Assembly (NCBI GenBank): GCA_041736895.1
Contig: JBGSSS010000100.1
Coordinates: 1 to 64,000 of the forward strand
Direction of reading: 5' to 3'
From: JANRLT01 sp041736895
GTDB lineage: Bacteria > Planctomycetota > Planctomycetia > Pirellulales > JALHPA01
Length of the DNA: 64,000 nucleotides
Shown in pieces: positions 16,301-23,870 of this stretch (within the stretch, counting starts at the first letter, position 1; each line of letters opens with the position of its first letter). The position numbers were made by a program, and so were the translations under genes. The notes under the pieces are model-generated. The model was not told the origin of the DNA and did not search any database. It worked only from the letters and a program-made list of their open reading frames with translations.

Positions 16301-17537
16301 CGATGAAAAAGCTGGCAAGACCGGCGCTGGCGAAAAACCACAGCCGGGCGAGCAAGCCGACCAGGGAAAGCAGGCTGAGCAAAACGGCAAGAAACCGGGC
16401 GATATGAATCCCGACGGCAATCGCCAAAGCACCGAGAAGAAAGAACCCGGCGCGAATGCGAAGCCGTCCAACTCACAAGAAAACAAACCCGGCAACGCGA
16501 CCGATCCCGAGAACAAACAGAACCCGAAGAACGATCAGAATCAATCGGGCGGGGGGAACCCCAACGGCTCGCCCGAAGCACAAGACAAAGGCAAGCCCAA
16601 CGAGAATCCGTCAAACAGCAACACCAAGAAAAACGACGACCAAAGCAAAGAACAATCGCCAAGCAACAAAGGCAACGACTCGGCTAGCCAGGGCGATGAA
16701 GGGGGCGACAAAAACGGCGGCGGCAAACCAGGCGGCGGACAACAAGAAAACAAACAAGGCCGCGGCGCGTCCGGCTCCAACACCCCAGATGAAAAAGGGG
16801 CCAACGCCAGCAATCAAGAGGGCGACGGCGAAACGGGCAGCAAAGCCGGAAAGAACAACAAACAACAGAGCAACGACAAGACCGGCAAGTCCGGCAACGA
16901 AGCCGGCAACGGCAGCGAAAAGAAACAGGGCGACGGCAAGCAACCCGGCGGCGAGGCGGGCAAGAACACCCCTGACGGCACGTCCGAAGAACCCGGCAAA
17001 CAACCGGGCGAACCGGGCGGCAAACCGAGCGCCCCAAGCGGCTCGCTAAAGCAAGGCAATTCCAAAGACGGTCCCGCCGGCAACATGCCCGGCGGAGGCG
17101 GAGGCGGGCAACCTAGCTCGGAAATCCCCCCTGAATTCAACGGCACGCCCCCCGCATCGCCCGACGACCCGATCAACGACGCCTACACGAAGAAGGCAAC
17201 CGACCTCGTCCTCGAACAGATGAATAACCAACTCCGCACCGGCAATGTGGATCCAGAGCTGCGTAAAAAGCTCGGCGGCTGGAGCGATCAACAGATGCAG
17301 GACTTCGTGAATCGCTGGGAAGCGAACAAGCGCGCCGCGGAACAGCCTGGGCCGGCGGGCAATGTGGCGGCCAACAAGTTTCGCAATCTGGGCCTGCGTC
17401 CCGAGCAATCGAGCAACGCCGGCGATAGCACGGCCGATGACACGCAGCGCGGCAATCGCGTCAACCGCCGCTCAGCCCCGCCGAGTGAGTATCGCGACAT
17501 CTACCGCGCGTTCCAGAAAGGCGCGTCCGGCGGGTAG
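13332..17537 (+). CDS. Large membrane protein with DUF4175-like region and 700-residue disordered domain
   Basis: 1401 residues from ATG 13332, with AGAGG upstream; the frame extends to a TTG at 13302. Two hydrophobic segments lie near residues 40-60 and 70-90, and a third near 160-180. Beta-rich extracytoplasmic modules with EYKYPAYTKKPP-type motifs follow to about residue 550. A region of about 700 residues made almost only of Asn, Pro, Gln, Lys, Gly, Asp and Glu comes next, including four tandem Gly-Lys-Pro-Glu-Gln units. A conserved-looking C-terminus of about 130 residues ends the protein. Planctomycete proteins of this plan are often mislabelled circumsporozoite-like. Function unknown; a flexible cell-envelope spacer is plausible. 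Confidence 0.85.
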   Translation: MATETLPRNLESENSEALINAQLKRTRSQVKSVEFGSRMLKLVVGVLVFFLLATLLDHWVVSEGLPIWARVILWLTLIGGILWYFVRSLLPLVLYRVNPLYAARTIEETKPSLKNSLINYLTLRPEQDRLPSVIYDAIAKQAARGVNDASVDHAVDHAPLIRWGYLLLGLTFCFALYFVLSPKNPFRTVARVVVPWADLTAPSRVQIVEVTPGSAQLYRGKTVKISAQIEGLDEEETATLHYTTADGQQREQPIKLKLDELRNYTTLLPVPSEKQPGVVAPARELAGLQQDFEYYITAGDARSKTYRVAVAPAPYIGVERIEYKYPAYTKKPPETRQGEVNVEALEGTTVTIHGTANQPLKKAWIELRDNAGKPANFPNMKITDQMTVGSWVLGWKDPNSREVPDFASYALRFRNQQGDDNPEPIAYSVKVNRDEAPTIDILAPSSTEITVPWDQPITFEVRAQDPDFGLIEVQLLGMRGDKIAFSQTIASFAAANAHQGNLQKKVSYTPKSLQLQVGDEIEYHMTATDNKVPNPNIVLTAPRRLRVIEAQKNRKPDNDPLAKKDPLQRNQGDPQDNNGQRDPNQPPQKNDQQPQNDQANPNPMGDPGQPNPDQPNNGQGDPQQANDPNARDNSNPNNQPQNPNAPPQPQNGNNAAQNKPNKEQNPNEKPQNSDDKNQQPSGDAGKNGSQQNKPNQQKPNDPSQGNKPGDQQPAGGQPSNDAKNNQEQNPMNGGAQKQQGDQGNDQPNPQSGDQNGKPEQNQANGQPQQKDSKLKSDGSQDSDAFQRAHEHLKDKDFKKPEQKPNDQLAQNQPPNGGDKNNTENKQPPGKPEQGKPEQGKPEQGKPEAGNKNEPGQPNTGKEPSNDQSGNPQGNKPDNGKQEPGKPEQGKPQNDKQGGNQPGEPSPNKDPTQQNKADNTGKPNGANNDAGKEPSSNDVKQQADNKNTGQQDPNGANKPDSKPSDAAKNGTGQKPDPMKPQQQPGAGDKSGDEKAGKTGAGEKPQPGEQADQGKQAEQNGKKPGDMNPDGNRQSTEKKEPGANAKPSNSQENKPGNATDPENKQNPKNDQNQSGGGNPNGSPEAQDKGKPNENPSNSNTKKNDDQSKEQSPSNKGNDSASQGDEGGDKNGGGKPGGGQQENKQGRGASGSNTPDEKGANASNQEGDGETGSKAGKNNKQQSNDKTGKSGNEAGNGSEKKQGDGKQPGGEAGKNTPDGTSEEPGKQPGEPGGKPSAPSGSLKQGNSKDGPAGNMPGGGGGGQPSSEIPPEFNGTPPASPDDPINDAYTKKATDLVLEQMNNQLRTGNVDPELRKKLGGWSDQQMQDFVNRWEANKRAAEQPGPAGNVAANKFRNLGLRPEQSSNAGDSTADDTQRGNRVNRRSAPPSEYRDIYRAFQKGASGG

Positions 17538-17539
17538 TA

Positions 17540-17592
17540 GCGTGGGCTTCAGCCCACGCGTGCTTAGCCCGAGCGTCCACGCCGGGCTTTTC
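17540..17592. terminator. Back-to-back hairpins between convergent genes
   Basis: A perfect hairpin GCGTGGGCTTCAGCCCACGC (17540-17559) is followed by AGCCCG/CGGGCT enclosing GCGTCCACGC, then TTTTC. It occupies the 60-base gap between the convergent low-complexity protein gene and recJ and could terminate both transcripts. The first hairpin is also a dispersed repeat (related ones at 23612 and about 61210). Confidence 0.65.
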
Positions 17593-17597
17593 TCCAA

Positions 17598-19361
17598 TTA
17601 TCCCACCGGCAGTGGAACCACCGCCGGCACATCCGGTTGCCAGTCGGTAATTTGCACTTCGACGTTGCGGCGGCCTTGAAAGTGATTGATGATCGGGCGA
17701 AACGCGATTTTGAGCGGTCCCTTGTGCTTCACAAGTTCGTCGTACCACTCGCCGCCGCCAAAGGCCACGCCGCGCATCGTCGCGCCGTATTGCTTCAAAC
17801 GAAGCGACAGGTGCCGATCGTTGCCAATCTTCTTCGGCGGTTCGGCCAGTTCGATATTCGACGCCGTGAGCAATGGCCTAGCGTTCCCATAACCAAATGG
17901 CGCGAGCCGTTCGATTTGCTGCACCGTGGCGAGATTCAAACAGCCGAGCGTCGTTTCGGCGTCGATCCAAAGCTCGGCCGTGCGCTGTTCGGGCTGAATA
18001 TTCTTTTCCGCGTATTCGCAAAACGCCTCGCGAAACGAGTCGACTTGCGCCGCTTCAATCTTGAGTCCCGCCGCGGCCTGATGCCCGCCGAACCCAAGCA
18101 AATATTCGCTGCATTCCGCGAGTGCCGCGTGCACATCGAACCCCGGCACGCTCCGCACCGAACCGATGCCCGGCTTCACGCCGAGTTCATCCTGCGCGAT
18201 CATCACTACGGGCCGATGATATTTTTCGGCGAGGCGGCCGGCGACAATCCCAATAATCCCGGCATGCCAGCCGGGGTGAGCCAACACCAGCGCCGCATCG
18301 TTCGCCGGATCGAAGTCGGCGAGCAGCTTCTTGGCCGAGATTTGAATGCTCCGCTCCAAACTATCGCGAGAACTGTTCAGCTCATGCAGGTAATCGGCGA
18401 GCGCCGCCGCGCGTTCGCTGTTTTGCGTCGTCAGCAACTCGACGCCGAGCTGCGCCTGGCCCAAGCGGCCCGCGGCGTTCAAGCGCGGAGCCAGCGTGAA
18501 ACCGATGTCTTCGCATTCAAGCTCGGGCTTGGCATCGAGCTTGGTCAGCGTCATCAAGCGCTTTAGCCCGAGCGGCGGGCGCTCGCGCAACGCCTGCAAT
18601 CCGTAGCGCACGATGATTCGATTCTCGCCGGTCATCGGCACCATATCGGCGACCGTCCCGATCGCGGCGAGTCCGACCGCGCTGAGCAAATACTCGCGCA
18701 GTTTCTCGGTCACGCGCTTCGCATTGCTCGCGCGCTGGCAAAGCGCCCACGCGAGTTTGAACGCGACGCCCGCGCCGCAAAGCCCGCCGAATGGATACGC
18801 TGTCCCGGGCAAGCGCGGATGCACCACGGCTTCGGCCGCGGGCAAGCGCGAGCCGAACTCATGATGATCGGTGATGACGATCTTCATTCCAAGTTGATGC
18901 GCCAAGTCAACCTGATCGGCGCAAGCTATGCCGCAATCGACCGTGACAACGAGCTTCGCGCCGCGCTCGGCAAGTTGCTGGAGCGCATCGTCGTGCAGAC
19001 CGTAACCTTCGTCGATACGATGCGGCACATAGTAACTGACCGTCGCGCCGATAAGCCGCAGACATTCATGCAGAATGGCGGTCGAGGTCATCCCATCGGC
19101 ATCATAATCGCCGTAGACCACGATCGGCTCTTTGGCTGCGATCGCCGCCATGATCGTTTCGCAAGCCGCGACAACACCGGGCAAGGTGTCTGGCTCGAAG
19201 AGCTCCGTCAGCTTAGGTTCCAAGAACGGCAGCACCATCGCCGGCTGATCGATGCCGCGGCAGAGGAGCAACTGCGCCACGACACCGGGAACCTTGGCCG
19301 CGCGCTCCAGATCACCCACCCGACGGGAATCATGCGGATGAAGGCGCCAGATTTTGGCCAT
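17598..19361 (-). CDS. recJ: Single-stranded-DNA-specific exonuclease RecJ
   Basis: 587 residues from the ATG at 19361; the longer open frame to 19511 adds 50 residues without homology. RecJ degrades single-stranded DNA 5' to 3' in recombination and mismatch repair, using Mn or Mg. Motif I DYDADG is at 85-90, VTVDCG near 139-144, and the DHH triad at 165-167. The DHHA1 motif GFGGHQAAAGLKIE lies further on, and the C-terminal OB-fold domain ends the protein. All catalytic motifs are present and the length is standard. It converges with the low-complexity protein gene. Confidence 0.95.
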   Translation of the reverse strand: MAKIWRLHPHDSRRVGDLERAAKVPGVVAQLLLCRGIDQPAMVLPFLEPKLTELFEPDTLPGVVAACETIMAAIAAKEPIVVYGDYDADGMTSTAILHECLRLIGATVSYYVPHRIDEGYGLHDDALQQLAERGAKLVVTVDCGIACADQVDLAHQLGMKIVITDHHEFGSRLPAAEAVVHPRLPGTAYPFGGLCGAGVAFKLAWALCQRASNAKRVTEKLREYLLSAVGLAAIGTVADMVPMTGENRIIVRYGLQALRERPPLGLKRLMTLTKLDAKPELECEDIGFTLAPRLNAAGRLGQAQLGVELLTTQNSERAAALADYLHELNSSRDSLERSIQISAKKLLADFDPANDAALVLAHPGWHAGIIGIVAGRLAEKYHRPVVMIAQDELGVKPGIGSVRSVPGFDVHAALAECSEYLLGFGGHQAAAGLKIEAAQVDSFREAFCEYAEKNIQPEQRTAELWIDAETTLGCLNLATVQQIERLAPFGYGNARPLLTASNIELAEPPKKIGNDRHLSLRLKQYGATMRGVAFGGGEWYDELVKHKGPLKIAFRPIINHFQGRRNVEVQITDWQPDVPAVVPLPVG

Positions 19362-19491
19362 GCAGCACCGAAAAGCGGCGCTCAAGCTGCCGCGAAGAAA
19401 TTTCGTCCCTGAACCAACCGAGGGCCCATCGTCAAATGAGCGAGTAACCCACCGATTCCGCCCGCCATAAATACACTCTGTGCAATTTGTC

Positions 19492-19656
19492 TTACTTCTT
19501 CTTTTCCGCATGCAGCGTGTGCTTGCGAAGGCGGGGGCTGTACTTGCTGATTTTCAGCTTTTCGCCGCCCGATTTGCGGCGGATCGTGTAGTTGTAATCG
19601 CCCGTTTCTTCGCAGACGAGGAAGACAGTTTCGACTTTTTTCTTGCTTTTGGCCAT
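19492..19656 (-). CDS. rpmG: 50S ribosomal protein bL33
   Basis: 54 residues, starting MAKSKKKVETVFLVCEETGD and ending in HAEKKK. It is the small zinc-ribbon-family protein of the large subunit. Only one cysteine remains, so this is a zinc-free (C-minus) form. The start at 19656 is preferred over an in-frame one at 19677 because bL33 proteins begin with MAK. It reads in the same direction as recJ, 130 bases upstream of it. Confidence 0.95.
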   Translation of the reverse strand: MAKSKKKVETVFLVCEETGDYNYTIRRKSGGEKLKISKYSPRLRKHTLHAEKKK

Positions 19657-20140
19657 GACGTTCTCAGATCGGCGCAACTAGGAATTGGGAATCAACTTAG
19701 AATCTGGGATTAAACCAAAAACCTGTGGTTTCGTCCAGGGGCGCGATGAGGATTTCCTTCGCCCTGCGCCATGGCTGGGCATGTTTGGGTTACCGCCTGT
19801 TGGATACAGTGATTTTTTTCACGATCGAGAACAACTACTGGGAATAATTCTTGTCCAAACTGGCGATTTATGTAACAGAAGTATGATTTTTCAAATGGAA
19901 GGCCGCGAATTTGCTTGCATCTTTTTGCGGAATTGTTAATTTAGAGTTACGGGAATTTCGTGTAAAGTTAGTAATGTGAGCAACTTAGGTGTTTATTGTG
20001 CGGGAGCTCATTCGAGCTTCTGGGGTTTGTTGCTTGATTTTTGAATCGACATTTGCGGCAACGAATGGACATTCAACAACTTTTCCTTCTCCATCAAGAC
20101 GCTGAATTCTAATCAAGGCATGGAGCCTTTGGGTGATTTT
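19657..20140. other. AT-richer divergent spacer
   Basis: 484 bases between rpmG (leftward) and the toroid protein gene (rightward), notably richer in A and T than the coding DNA and so likely to hold promoters for both. I see no clear -35/-10 pair, repeat or small gene. Confidence 0.4.
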
Positions 20141-21832
20141 ATGGCGACACAAGTACCATCCGGTTCTCCAATGATCCCGGGTCAACCGATTCCCGCTCAA
20201 CCCGTTTTGGCAACTCCTGTTGCTCAAGCTCGTCCAGTGGTCGCGAACCCTGTTCCGGGGGTTCCTGTGCCAGCGATTCCGGCTGCAGTTGCAACGCCAG
20301 CTACGTCATCCGCCCCGGCGAAAGCCGCGCAACCGATCCCCCAAGTTGAAGTAGAAGAACACGAGGGCGTCGATTGGTCGACGCTGGTCCCGAGTGTTTT
20401 GACAAGTACTGTGTTTCATATCGCCTTGGTCCTCGGACTCGCCCTATACACGAGTTCAACCCCTGAGAAAAAAGAACAGGTGATCGTTTCTACGGTCCAG
20501 GATCAGCCTCCCGAAGTGGAAGAGTTCGTCGACGATCTGCCAAAAGAAGAGAGCGATGACAACGAGGTTGTCGATTCCGAGGTTCCGCCAGATGCGATCC
20601 CCACGGATCCAAATCTCACGGAATTTTCAATGGCCGATCTGCCTTCACCTGAAGAACCAGCGACGACGGTAGATTTTGCTGCAGAAACAGGTGATTTCGC
20701 CGCACAAGTTGGCCCAAATACTCAAGTTGGCAAAGGCGAAAGCCTCAGCGGGGGTCGGAGTGTCGTCGGCCGGGCGAAGAAAGCGATGGCTGGCGGCGGA
20801 AACGATGCCAGTGAAGAAGCCGTAGAACGCGCTCTGAAGTGGCTCGCCTCGGTTCAAGCCAAAGACGGCGGCTGGAATTTTGATACCAAGGGGATTAATC
20901 CTGCGGTCACCGAACCGGGTTCTGCTTCCGAAGCCCGCGCTGGCGCCACGGCAATGGGACTTTTGCCATTCCTCGCTGCCGGTTATACGCACAAAGAGAA
21001 AAGCAAATACAAGGATGTCGTTTACCGAGGTCTCGACTTCTTGACGGCAAATTACAACAAAAAACTCTCCAATCAACAAAACATAACCTTCTCCTGGCAC
21101 GAAAACCAAGGGACCATGTATTCACACGGTCTCGCCGCTATGGCCATGTGTGAAGCTTACGGCATGACAAAGGACAAAGCCCTCATGCCCTTTGCCCAAG
21201 GCGGGCTGAATTTTATCACCGCCGCACAAGACCCCGCTGGCGGCGGTTGGCGCTATGCTCCTCGGCAACCGGGAGACACCTCGGTCGTCGGTTGGCAAAT
21301 CATGGCGATGAAATCCGGGGCGATGAGTTATCTCACTGTCAACCCGAACACAATCAAGGGAGCCATCAACTTCCTGAACGTTGTTTCGGATGAAAAAGAT
21401 TACCGCGCTTACTACGGTTACACAGGGCCGGGTAAGGGTCCCGCTCAAACGGCCATCGGCCTGCTCTGCCGGATGCACTTGGGCTGGAAAAAAGAAAACC
21501 AAGGTCTGATCACGGGTGTCGAGTACCTTTCGAAAATGGGCCCTCACAAGACCAACTTCTATTACAACTATTACGCCACCCAGGTCTTGTTCCAATGGGG
21601 CGGCGACGAGTTTAAGAAGTGGAATGATGTGATGCGCGACCAAATGATCAAGACCCAAGTCGTCAAGAAAGGGGCTGACGAAGGAAGCTGGTACTCGGGC
21701 ACCAAAGATCACTCGACCGAAAAGGGAGGACGTCTCTATTGCACTTCGCTCGGATGCATGATCCTCGAGGTTTACTATCGCTATTCCAAGGTTCTTAGCA
21801 AGGATGCAGTGGACGAGTCATTCCCGCTCTAA
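20141..21832 (+). CDS. Membrane-anchored prenyltransferase/squalene-oxidase-repeat protein (first of a pair)
   Basis: 563 residues from ATG 20141 (GGGTG at -10); ATG 20120 is the alternative. A Pro/Ala/Val-rich cytoplasmic N-terminus precedes one membrane segment near residues 85-105 (SVLTSTVFHIALVLGLALYT, with the Ser..His pattern typical of planctomycete TonB-like anchors). An acidic linker follows. From about residue 230 come alpha/alpha-toroid repeats with QW-like motifs (QAKDGGWNFD, DPAGGGWRYAPRQPGDTS). The DxDD acid motif of squalene-hopene cyclases is not seen, so cyclase activity is unlikely. Tandem paralogue at 22029. Substrate or partner unknown. Confidence 0.88.
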   Translation: MATQVPSGSPMIPGQPIPAQPVLATPVAQARPVVANPVPGVPVPAIPAAVATPATSSAPAKAAQPIPQVEVEEHEGVDWSTLVPSVLTSTVFHIALVLGLALYTSSTPEKKEQVIVSTVQDQPPEVEEFVDDLPKEESDDNEVVDSEVPPDAIPTDPNLTEFSMADLPSPEEPATTVDFAAETGDFAAQVGPNTQVGKGESLSGGRSVVGRAKKAMAGGGNDASEEAVERALKWLASVQAKDGGWNFDTKGINPAVTEPGSASEARAGATAMGLLPFLAAGYTHKEKSKYKDVVYRGLDFLTANYNKKLSNQQNITFSWHENQGTMYSHGLAAMAMCEAYGMTKDKALMPFAQGGLNFITAAQDPAGGGWRYAPRQPGDTSVVGWQIMAMKSGAMSYLTVNPNTIKGAINFLNVVSDEKDYRAYYGYTGPGKGPAQTAIGLLCRMHLGWKKENQGLITGVEYLSKMGPHKTNFYYNYYATQVLFQWGGDEFKKWNDVMRDQMIKTQVVKKGADEGSWYSGTKDHSTEKGGRLYCTSLGCMILEVYYRYSKVLSKDAVDESFPL

Positions 21833-21876
21833 ACGAGCCACTCAAGTCCTGCCGAATCTGCCGGTTCTAACAATCC

Positions 21877-21911
21877 AAAGCCCGCTTTCAGTTCGAAAGC
21901 GGGCTTTTTTG
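21877..21911 (+). terminator. Intrinsic terminator between the two toroid genes
   Basis: A perfect stem AAAGCCCGCTTTC/GAAAGCGGGCTTT with a short loop, ending in six T residues, 45 bases after the first toroid gene. The paralogues may therefore be transcribed separately. Confidence 0.85.
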
Positions 21912-22028
21912 TGGACTTTTTGAATCCGGCCAAACAATTCACCATTCCACCTAAAGCCCGCACTTCACCCATAGCGTATAATCCAACAGCTCTTCTTGCG
22001 TGGTTTTTTTCGTGCTTTCTACTGGCAA

Positions 22029-23609
22029 ATGTCCCTATCGGCCATCCCGACGACTCCGCCAATAAATCTGGCCGCGTCCAACGCGCTGCCGACGCCCATG
22101 CCGCGCGCCGAGAATTGCGAGCCTTGCAAAAATGATCCTGACTCTGATGCATCCTTGCATAGCCATCGCCCGCGAGACCGTCGCTGGAATCAATTCTGGC
22201 AGGGAGATCGCGGGCGTCTGCTCAGCAGTTCGCTGGCGAGCACCCTGGTGCACATGTTGCTCGTTCTGATCCTCGCCCTCTGGCTGCATGGGTCGCCGGG
22301 TTCGAAACCATCGCGCATGTTGACTCTAAATTTCGATGCGACTGACAACCAGGATCAACTGGGGTCCGTGGCGAATGTTGACTTGGTACCTGAAGAGAAA
22401 CAGGAGACCTTAGCCGGTCCGAACTTCATCCCGCAACAACTCGTTGCCAGCAACGTTCCGATCTTTGAAAGCAGCGAGAGCCCGCCGATCAAATTGGAAG
22501 GCACTCCATCGACACCTGCTACAGCCGCCGCGCCGAACGTGAGTGACATTCCCATGATCGGCGGACTTAACGGCAAGGATCGGCGAACCCGCCGGGGCAA
22601 CGCCTTTGAAGCAGGAGCAACACCTGGCAGTGAAGACGCGGTGGAGCAAGCATTGCTCTGGATTAGCCGTCATCAGCGCAAGGACGGCTCGTGGCGCTTC
22701 GATCACCGCGACGGTGCCTGCGACGGAAGCTGCCGCAATCCGGGGAATCATGCTTCGACCACCGCTTCGACCGCTCTTGCGTTGCTGTGCTTTTACGGTG
22801 CCGGTTACACGCATGTCGAGGGCCAATATGCCGACACGGTGAACCGCGGCTTGTACTATCTCGGCGGTCACATGCTGCTGACCAAAGAGGGCGGCGACTT
22901 GCAAGAGGGATCGATGTATGCCCAGGGTATTTCTACCATCGCGCTCTGCGAAGCCGCAGCGATGACCGACGATCCAACGCTGCGCGGTTACGGCGAGCGC
23001 GCGATTCAGTTCATCCTCTATGCACAGGATAAGAAGGGCGGCGGTTGGCGCTACATGCCCGGTGAGCCGGGCGATACCACCGTCACCGGTTGGCAACTCA
23101 TGGCACTCAAGAGCGCGCAGATGTCGGGCATACCCGTTCCATCGCCGGCGTTCGAAGGAGCGAACCGGTTTCTCGATTCGGTGCAAAGCCGGAACGGCGC
23201 GCTCTATGGCTACCAAAATCCTCAGCAGCGCGATTCAACAACAGCCGTCGGTTTATTGAGCCGGATGTACCTCGGCTGGAAGCACGATCACGCGCCGCTG
23301 CAAGAAGGCATTCTGTATCTGGACAAGCTCGGTCCTTCGAAGAACGACCTCTACTACAACTACTACGCGACTCAAGTCATGCGGCATTACGGCGGCGAAC
23401 CGTGGAAGCGTTGGAACCCCAAGATGCGCGATTACTTGATCTCCACCCAGGCGCGCAACGGCCATGAGACCGGCAGTTGGTACTTCCCCGAAAAGCACAA
23501 CGACCAAGGCGGCCGGCTCTTGAATACTTGCTTGGCGACAATGACGCTCGAAGTCTACTACCGCCATCAGCCGCTCTATCAGAAAAACGCCGCCAATAGC
23601 GGCTATTAG
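22029..23609 (+). CDS. Membrane-anchored prenyltransferase/squalene-oxidase-repeat protein (second of a pair)
   Basis: 526 residues from ATG 22029; the frame runs up to a TTG at 21996. The plan matches its upstream neighbour: hydrophilic N-terminus, one membrane segment near residues 64-86 (SSLASTLVHMLLVLILALW), a linker, then toroid repeats with QRKDGSWRFD, KKGGGWRYMPGEPGDTT and DLYYNYYATQVMRHYGG. The two share the same motif order and the same C-terminal GRLLNT..LEVYYRY/H block. It has a unique Cys pair (DGACDGSC) near residue 235. Like its partner it lacks an obvious cyclase acid motif; a protein-binding toroid is the simplest reading. Confidence 0.88.
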   Translation: MSLSAIPTTPPINLAASNALPTPMPRAENCEPCKNDPDSDASLHSHRPRDRRWNQFWQGDRGRLLSSSLASTLVHMLLVLILALWLHGSPGSKPSRMLTLNFDATDNQDQLGSVANVDLVPEEKQETLAGPNFIPQQLVASNVPIFESSESPPIKLEGTPSTPATAAAPNVSDIPMIGGLNGKDRRTRRGNAFEAGATPGSEDAVEQALLWISRHQRKDGSWRFDHRDGACDGSCRNPGNHASTTASTALALLCFYGAGYTHVEGQYADTVNRGLYYLGGHMLLTKEGGDLQEGSMYAQGISTIALCEAAAMTDDPTLRGYGERAIQFILYAQDKKGGGWRYMPGEPGDTTVTGWQLMALKSAQMSGIPVPSPAFEGANRFLDSVQSRNGALYGYQNPQQRDSTTAVGLLSRMYLGWKHDHAPLQEGILYLDKLGPSKNDLYYNYYATQVMRHYGGEPWKRWNPKMRDYLISTQARNGHETGSWYFPEKHNDQGGRLLNTCLATMTLEVYYRHQPLYQKNAANSGY

Positions 23610-23611
23610 CG

Positions 23612-23631
23612 GCGTGGGTTTTAACCCACGC
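23612..23631. repeat. GCGTGGGTTTTAACCCACGC hairpin
   Basis: Perfect dyad three bases after the second toroid gene, of the same family as 17540-17559. No T-run follows (CGAAAAAGC), so it is listed as a repeat; it could still stabilise the mRNA end. The stretch to 23870 shows nothing else certain. Confidence 0.7.
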
Positions 23632-23870
23632 GAAAAAGCAGAGCGCTCATCATTTCGGACTCTTCGACTGCTGCCGAGCCGACAAAAAAGCTATCGAATT
23701 TACCGCGTCAATGTTATGATTTCATTACCTGCCCCCCGGTGTTCGCAAAACACCATGATACTCAAACAACGCTGAGTGGAACTGTTTGAGTGCTTGACTT
23801 GCATGCGAGTCGTTCGCCTAACCCCCTGCGACTCAAATAGCGGTTGTTGTCTCTTCTGCAAAAGGTCAAC

